A stretch of DNA of 64,000 nucleotides from CAWFZT01 sp963820415 (GTDB taxonomy: Bacteria; Chloroflexota; Anaerolineae; Anaerolineales; Anaerolineaceae). The stretch lies in contig CAWFZT010000004.1 of assembly GCA_963820415.1 (NCBI GenBank), positions 434,001 through 498,000 on the forward strand, given 5' to 3'. Below are positions 62,491 through 64,000 of the stretch, piece by piece. The notes under the pieces are model-generated. The model was not told the origin of the DNA. It saw only the letters and a list, made by a program, of their open reading frames with translations, and did not search any database. Positions within the stretch are counted from its first letter, which is position 1; each line of letters opens with the position of its first letter. The translations under genes were made by a program, and so were the position numbers.

Positions 62491-63471
62491 CTACGAAAGA
62501 GGGGTTGAATAGTCAAGGGAAAACGTCAAACTATCAATTTGATCGATGAATTTCTCTGGATCTGCTTCAGTCATCAGGTCAAGGTTTTGATCCCTGGAAA
62601 TGTGATAAGGATTCAGGTACCGTTTAGCAAATTTCCGAAAGATCACCAGGCCACGTTCAGCGCCATAAAATTCCAGGCACCTGGAAAGATGATTCTGGAT
62701 AGTCGTTTTCACCCTTTCAATGGGTACCTTTTCTCGGTCAAGTCGGCTGAATATCCAGGGATTCCCAATCGAGGCCCGGCCGATCATCACGCCGTCGCAT
62801 TTCGTGTGCATTTTCATCTGCTCAATGTCCGCGACGGTTTTTACGTCTCCATTGCCGATGACCGGGATGGATAATTTTTGTTTAATTTCAGCGATAGCGT
62901 CCCAGTTCGCCATGCCGCTGTAAGACTGGGCTTTTGTACGGGCATGTACTGCCAAAAGCTGACCACCGTTATCTTCGATGGCCCGGGCAACCAGCAAGTA
63001 GTTTAGGGAAAGATTGTCCCACCCCAGCCGGATCTTACCGGTCACCGGAATGTCGAGATTCTTGGATAATTTGCTAAAAATCAAGCCGATTTTCTCCGGC
63101 GTACACAGAAGGCCAGCGCCAGCGCCGCGGTTGGAGACTGATCTGGCCGAACAACCCATATTAACGTCGATGATGTCCGGGTTATATCGCCTCACTTTCA
63201 GTGCAGCTTTCAGAATGCGCTCAGGGTCATCATCATAAATCTGGTAGACGATTGGCCTTTCCGATTCAGAAAAATACAGTTTCTTTTCGATAAAAGGATG
63301 CCCATAAACCACATCGATGGCATTTATAAATTCGGTATAGCTCATGGCTGATCCCAGTTCACGCGCCAACGAGCGGAATGGATAATCCGAATATCCATCC
63401 ATCGGCGATAGGATCAAATCCCCATAAATTGGAATATTACGTACTTTGAAGAAAGGTGATATGGCTGACAT
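62491..63471 (-). CDS. dusB: tRNA-dihydrouridine synthase (DusB-like)
   Basis: A 326-residue FMN enzyme that reduces uridine in tRNA. YGDLILSPMDGYSDYPFRSLARELG is the start of the barrel; the catalytic Cys lies in IDVNMGCSARSVSNRGAGAGLL. KIRLGWDN, LAVHARTKAQSYSG, IPVIGNGDVKT and GVMIGRASIGNPWIF are FMN/phosphate and tRNA contacts. The ATG at 63471 (MSAISPFF) overlaps the divergent ORF's start; upstream frame to 63495 is less likely. It is 59 bases upstream of gcvH and may be co-transcribed. Confidence 0.9.
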   Translation of the reverse strand: MSAISPFFKVRNIPIYGDLILSPMDGYSDYPFRSLARELGSAMSYTEFINAIDVVYGHPFIEKKLYFSESERPIVYQIYDDDPERILKAALKVRRYNPDIIDVNMGCSARSVSNRGAGAGLLCTPEKIGLIFSKLSKNLDIPVTGKIRLGWDNLSLNYLLVARAIEDNGGQLLAVHARTKAQSYSGMANWDAIAEIKQKLSIPVIGNGDVKTVADIEQMKMHTKCDGVMIGRASIGNPWIFSRLDREKVPIERVKTTIQNHLSRCLEFYGAERGLVIFRKFAKRYLNPYHISRDQNLDLMTEADPEKFIDQIDSLTFSLDYSTPLS

Positions 63472-63949
63472 AAAGAATATTTTACTCCAAAGCATTGGAT
63501 GTATAATTGAGCAATTTCACCTGGAGGTCACTTTGGGCCGGATCATCAATACTGAAGGTGCCGGTAAGGAGCGCAATCGATTGAGCAGATGTATCGTTTT
63601 GTCGCTGCGAGAATTGATGCGCCAATCACAACCTGACGATAAAAGCCGCGATCTGGCTGCTTTCATCGCGCTGGCATTGCTTTCGATTTCAGATACTGTT
63701 GAAGCTTCGGTTGTGGCCTGGGAGAAAAAAGGTTACTGGGTCAAAGCCGACCGTTACCGGATGGAATGGTCCTGGACCGAGCGATTCGGAAAACAGATGA
63801 AGCAAGCAGTTTTCCAGGAGGATTGGCCAATGGTTGCTCAGGTTTCTGTCCAGGTGGCGCAGAAATTGATGTCAGTCGAAGTGCCTTTACGCAATCGTTT
63901 GGGAACACCCTGGGTAGGCGCCTGGGGAGCTTTAAAGCAAATGCCATAG
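63461..63949 (+). CDS. Uncharacterised protein, divergent from dusB
   Basis: A 162-residue, mostly helical protein that I do not recognise. It starts MADIKNILLQSIGCIIEQFHLEVTLGRIIN after AAAGGTGAT. A middle part has DLAAFIALALLSISDTVEASVVAWEKKGYW, then a charged segment with WSWTERFGKQMKQ. There are no metal motifs or membrane helices. Its 5' end overlaps that of dusB by about 11 bases on the opposite strand, so each promoter would lie within the other gene. A later start codon is possible. Confidence 0.6.
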   Translation: MADIKNILLQSIGCIIEQFHLEVTLGRIINTEGAGKERNRLSRCIVLSLRELMRQSQPDDKSRDLAAFIALALLSISDTVEASVVAWEKKGYWVKADRYRMEWSWTERFGKQMKQAVFQEDWPMVAQVSVQVAQKLMSVEVPLRNRLGTPWVGAWGALKQMP

Positions 63950-64000
63950 AAAAGCACCCCTTCAATTTCTGAAAAAAAACGCCGCAGGGAAATCCCCTGC

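Noticed and set aside
63983..64000. GCAGGG ... CCCCTGC hairpin at the window end
   Set aside because: Probably a terminator for the last gene, but the U-run would lie outside the window, so it cannot be judged.

Overview
The window looks like a chromosomal piece of an anaerobic or facultative member of the Chloroflexota, most likely class Anaerolineae. This is an inference from gene content: Tat-type lipoprotein binding proteins with Ala/Pro/Thr linkers, GH4 and GH31 glycosidases, UroD-family proteins beside sugar transporters, a DUF1461 protein, a multihaem cytochrome, and a soluble sensor that joins a sugar-binding-protein domain to a histidine kinase and an AraC domain. No rRNA, tRNA, CRISPR array, prophage or transposase was seen.

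Layout. 1-5000 (minus): start of an ABC exporter, Fpg/Nei glycosylase, DUF3795, DsbA-like protein, GH4 glycosidase and aldo/keto reductase. 5000-17800 (minus): giant sensor kinase, a receiver with Glu at the phosphorylation site, then a peptide-type ABC operon (oppD, binding protein, oppB, oppC, a six-haem-motif cytochrome, oppF, DUF4870). 18100-24100 (plus): UroD-thioredoxin fusion, CobW-like GTPase, class V aminotransferase, a lone MsmX/UgpC-type ATPase and phosphoglycerate mutase. 24068-29053: DUF1461, membrane-anchored spermidine-synthase-like protein, Nnr repair enzyme, YtxH and a membrane protein. 29200-42000 (plus): sugar-use region with DeoR regulator, binding protein, two permeases, UroD-like protein, GH4, MFS, TrmH (minus), ROK kinase and GH31. 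42000-48300 (minus): transaldolase, transketolase, then csoR-copZ-copA under a recognisable CsoR operator. 48400-58700: FolB-GNAT fusion, methyltransferase, NUDIX, DUF362 plus NapH/NapG-like ferredoxin, TPR/PQQ lipoprotein, two glycosyltransferases, cyclophilin and small proteins. 58900-64000: small Flp-type pilin, gcvH-gcvPA-gcvPB, dusB and an unknown gene.

How the genes fit together. The sugar transporter lacks its own ATPase; the lone ATPase at 21966 is a plausible partner. GH4, GH31 and ROK would release and phosphorylate sugars, and transketolase/transaldolase would feed pentoses into glycolysis. The sensor and receiver lie directly upstream of the peptide ABC operon and probably control it.

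Two features run across the window. First, intergenic regions carry highly structured palindromic repeats: four good copies of one family (17931-17982, 17991-18095, 23150-23243, 58708-58819), a differently sequenced element of the same design (20642-20748), and three other inverted-repeat elements. Second, at least seven one-base reading-frame breaks fall in genes that are otherwise intact, in six genes plus a double break in nnr counted as two of eight sites. Most are at short runs of one base, so I read them as sequence errors, and I annotate those genes across the break.
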